NCBI GenBank assembly: GCA_027605045.1
Contig: JAQFWX010000002.1
Coordinates: 2,232,001 to 2,296,000 of the forward strand
DNA length: 64,000 nucleotides
Direction: 5' to 3'
Origin: Phallus indusiatus
Taxonomy: Eukaryota; Basidiomycota; Agaricomycetes; Phallales; Phallaceae
The position numbers were made by a program, and so were the translations under genes. Shown here piece after piece: positions 61,094 through 64,000 of this stretch; within the stretch, counting starts at the first letter, position 1; every line of letters starts with the position of its first letter. The notes beneath the pieces were generated by a model. It did not search any database, was not told the origin of the DNA, and saw only the letters and a program-made list of their open reading frames with translations.

Positions 61094-63116
61094 GACTTTT
61101 CAATCCTTAATAATAATGTCAATAATGTACACCCCAACCTCTAATTTCCTGCCGAAAGCGGCGAATAGTTTTAGAAAAAGTGCAATAAGAAATTGCTCCA
61201 ACAGCGCTACATCGGGGAGGGGAGGAGGAACATCAACAAAGCTTGCACCGAGTTGAGATGGACTTTGAGAATAATTTGAAAATTAGGTCATCGGTAAAAA
61301 GACGCACCATCCGATTTTCATCACATAGGTGCGACAGCGATCAGCGATGGACAACACGAAGAAATGGAAGTATGAAAACATCCCTTAAATGGCAAGGCAA
61401 TTCAAAACCAACTGTTTGGCATATTAACTCGATTTTGGCAGCTTCTGGTATTCTCAAACTTACGCAGTGGCAATTTTAAGTCCAAAAACGGTCATACTAT
61501 TGTTTGAAACGAAGGTCAACGGATAAAAGGTAATGTCGAGACGGGTCTTCAAGCTTCACGGAGTAGAGCCCTAAATGGAAAGAAGGCCGCCGCGAAGCGG
61601 AATGGATGAAAATGGGCGTGGCACAAAATGCAACGGATGGTAATAAGCTAATAACGATCCGGCCTTTCGTCCATTAAAGCAAAATGATGTCATAATAAAA
61701 ATCCGGGTGATTATCCTGGGTTGCGGACTCCAAGGGCTTGGAATCGAAGTGGTGGATCAAATTCCTTCCTCCAAAAGTTTCGTAACTTCACAATTTCTTG
61801 AAATCGAAGTAAGAAAGAACCGTCAGATGATGCAATGATATTTCCATATTCGATGGCTATAGGCCATCATGGATGTGTGACAATCAGGTAAAGAACATGA
61901 GTTTTCTTGTTTGTTTTTTTTTTGAAATCCTAAACGCACAACTTATTCCTTAAGAACTAGTCAGAAAACAGCTGAGTATATTAACTCGACAACTCTCACT
62001 TAAACGTCATATGTTCAACCATGATTTGAAAGAGCTGGACGAGCTAAAAATATGGGGTTCATTCGTTAAAAAGAACCTTTTTGATGAAAATTGACATCGC
62101 TTACGGTAATACGGTTTGGTTTTGATTTTGAAACCAGAAGAAATCATAAAAACCCTGACCAAGTGGAACTTACAGCCTAAATGACGTTCACTTCACGTCC
62201 ATTCCGTATTGGTTGGTGCATTTGAGGGTACTGTCGAAACTCTAAAACATGAAACATGAACTTCAATTTGGTAAGCTCAAGCCGAGCGTCTGGCGGAAGC
62301 CGTCAGTCCTTCCCTCGGCCAGTTACAAAAGAGTCATGACCGCCTCGCGGAATCAGGCTTCTACCTTAGCTACCTATATACTCCACTAGAAAACTTGTAG
62401 CATTAAGAGTGTCTATGAAGTAGCCTAGTCTACCCGATGGTCGGAGACATGCAGCGAGCTGTCAGTACTTCAGTAGTCATTACTAGACTCATTACCCTGG
62501 GGCCCGCGATCCGCATGAATATGGTGGAACGATCATAACGGTCCTCACTTTCCTCGAATCCAACGTCCGACCATATTTAATATGATGCGAACGTTTTTAT
62601 ATCTTGCAATCTCTTCGTACTGAAGCCTAAAGCATTGAGGACTGGCTCGCGCACGCGCGGCTCAAATTGCGCTCAATGAGCTTTCCAAAGGTCTCGGGGT
62701 TTGCTTTCAGCAATCCGTGTATGTACGTGTGCCGTTGTTGTGTATATGTAGGTGTTTCTGAAAAACCAGTAGATTCTGACCTATTGGATTATTTCTTGAC
62801 TGAATTTTCTGTAGTCAACGACGCTCTTATTGGCCGAACAACAACGTGGCGTTACTAGCGGAACTTTAATGGCATCTGCTCTATTGATGGCATCATGTGC
62901 GTAAAATTCAAATGATATATATTCAATCAATCAAAACGCTTCTTTGGAGACACAGCATTCGTATATATATTTATATCCAGTCCAAGAAAAGAAACGGCGA
63001 CGCTCATTGTTCTTTCATGATATAAGCAACAAGACAAAAACAGAAAAAACTTTGGAATGGAGAAGAGATAATTGGCAGTTTAGAAACGACTATGACAAAA
63101 GTTGTTTCCCTTAAAT
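61094..63116. other. Intergenic, no gene seen
   Basis: About 2 kb between the two thaumatin-like genes. There are only short frames without features. T-rich and A-rich runs occur near 61910. No RNA gene was recognised. Confidence 0.5.
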
Positions 63117-64000
63117 TTAGAGGTGAGAAGTTGTTCCGGGACATAAAGTGAGGGTGACTGATGTCGTGGCACAAGTCGTATCGACGTTGTTGGCCGGAGT
63201 TCCTCCGTTGGCACCTGGAGCAAACGATGTGAATTTCTTATTATTATGAATATAAATAACATCACTGACCATCATTGTCGGGGAAGGCATATGCATTGGG
63301 GCAGTTATCGAAGAAGAAGTTGCTGTGTGGTCCAGCGAATGCGTTCTGAGGGCATCCACCTCCACCAGCGGGTAATGCACCGCCTGAGCATGCAGCTGCG
63401 GAAGTGCAACATCCACTGAAGCAAGAGCCGGAGGGTCCGGGAACAGGCTGTTACAAATTGTGAGCGAATTGAACATTGGGTAATGATTCAAGGAGACTTA
63501 CGCAACCTCCGGGGAGTGTGCACGCGAATTGCTCACAGCCTGAGATTTCCATGCCGACATTGTAGCCGTAAATCAAACTGATATCATATGTAACGGATCC
63601 TGGGATAGCAAACTATCGCCGCTCTTCAGATGATGTAACAGTATCTAAATATGAGAATGGTATACTTACGAAGTTAAATTCAGCGCGAGAGAACGGTGTA
63701 GTTCCGTCCCAAGTGGGGCCACCGGTTGTGCATACACCACTGGAAGAGCAGCCCGTTCCTGCAAGGGAGAGAATATAATTTTTAATAACACATTGGTAAT
63801 TAGCGTAATCGGGTGTCACTTGCCTACATTAATGGCACCGTCCCAATTGGAACTGATGCCCATGTTTTGAACAGCACCGGGAGAGACGAAGACGTTGTTT
63901 GCAATGCTACCAAAACTGGTCTGAGTGAAGAGGAAGACCTCTTCGCCACAGTTGTTGACGACTTCGAGAGTCGCAGCTGAAACAACAGCAGCAAGGGCAG
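63117..64000 (-). CDS. Secreted thaumatin-like protein, copy 2 (5' end outside window)
   Basis: Four complete exons plus part of exon 1 (63824 to beyond 64000; then 63670-63758, 63502-63612, 63270-63447, 63117-63214) give a product close to copy 1. The visible start is ALAAVVSAATLEVVNNCGEE, i.e. the end of a signal peptide and the mature N-terminus. GGPTWDGTTPFSRAEFNF, SVTYDISLIYGYNVGMEI and CSGGALPAGGGGCPQ follow, and it ends in LCPGTTSHL. Fourteen cysteines are visible. Exons 3 and 4 are exactly as long as in copy 1, and exon 2 is 3 bases shorter. Intron 1 again has a GC donor (GCAAGT), and the last intron has a weaker GTCAGT donor. The role should be as in copy 1: an extracellular glucan-binding or defence-like protein. 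The start codon is not in the window. Confidence 0.92.

Overview
The window looks like a chromosomal piece of a filamentous basidiomycete, most likely an Agaricomycete (inferred). Genes carry many short GT-AG introns of about 50 bp, including a four-exon histone H4. A family-7 cellobiohydrolase has a fungal CBM1, thaumatin-like proteins are small and secreted, and several very large NACHT-WD40 proteins are present. Almost all genes lie on the minus strand.

Positions 1-36,150 are an NLR-like (STAND) array with four units of one gene: a putative N-terminal C2-like domain, an all-helical segment, a NACHT ATPase and a long WD40 propeller. Unit 1 (1-4399) runs off the window and is broken by a frameshift. 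Unit 2 (18204-23809, 1694 aa) and unit 3 (29656-35202, 1668 aa) can be spliced into complete reading frames of 11 exons each. Unit 4 (35478-35693) is only a 5' stub. Units 1 and 2 belong to a segmental duplication of about 9.5 kb (1-9621 and 19318-28806). Between the genes lie degenerate copies of a repeat family that still shows a membrane-protein-like reading frame, and a decayed non-LTR retrotransposon (12720-14940).

Positions 36,150-42,900 are AT-rich and gene-poor. They hold two copies of an unrecognised small basic protein gene (near 38.0 and 41.2 kb) and a direct/inverted repeat at 40.56-40.71 kb.

Positions 42,900-47,200 hold housekeeping-type genes: histone H4 (plus strand) facing an FCP1/NIF-type phosphatase-like protein (minus strand), followed by a second retrotransposon fragment.

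Positions 47,400-64,000 are a run of genes for secreted proteins, all on the minus strand: a repetitive protein rich in N-glycosylation sequons, two tandem pepsin-like aspartic proteases, a GH7 cellobiohydrolase with CBM1, and two tandem thaumatin-like proteins (the second cut by the window end). The protease and cellulase genes come from a tandem duplication: a dead CBM1 tail of a lost second GH7 copy lies between the two proteases. This part could serve plant-biomass decay or interaction with a host or competitors, while the first part looks like a fast-evolving self/non-self recognition locus (inference).
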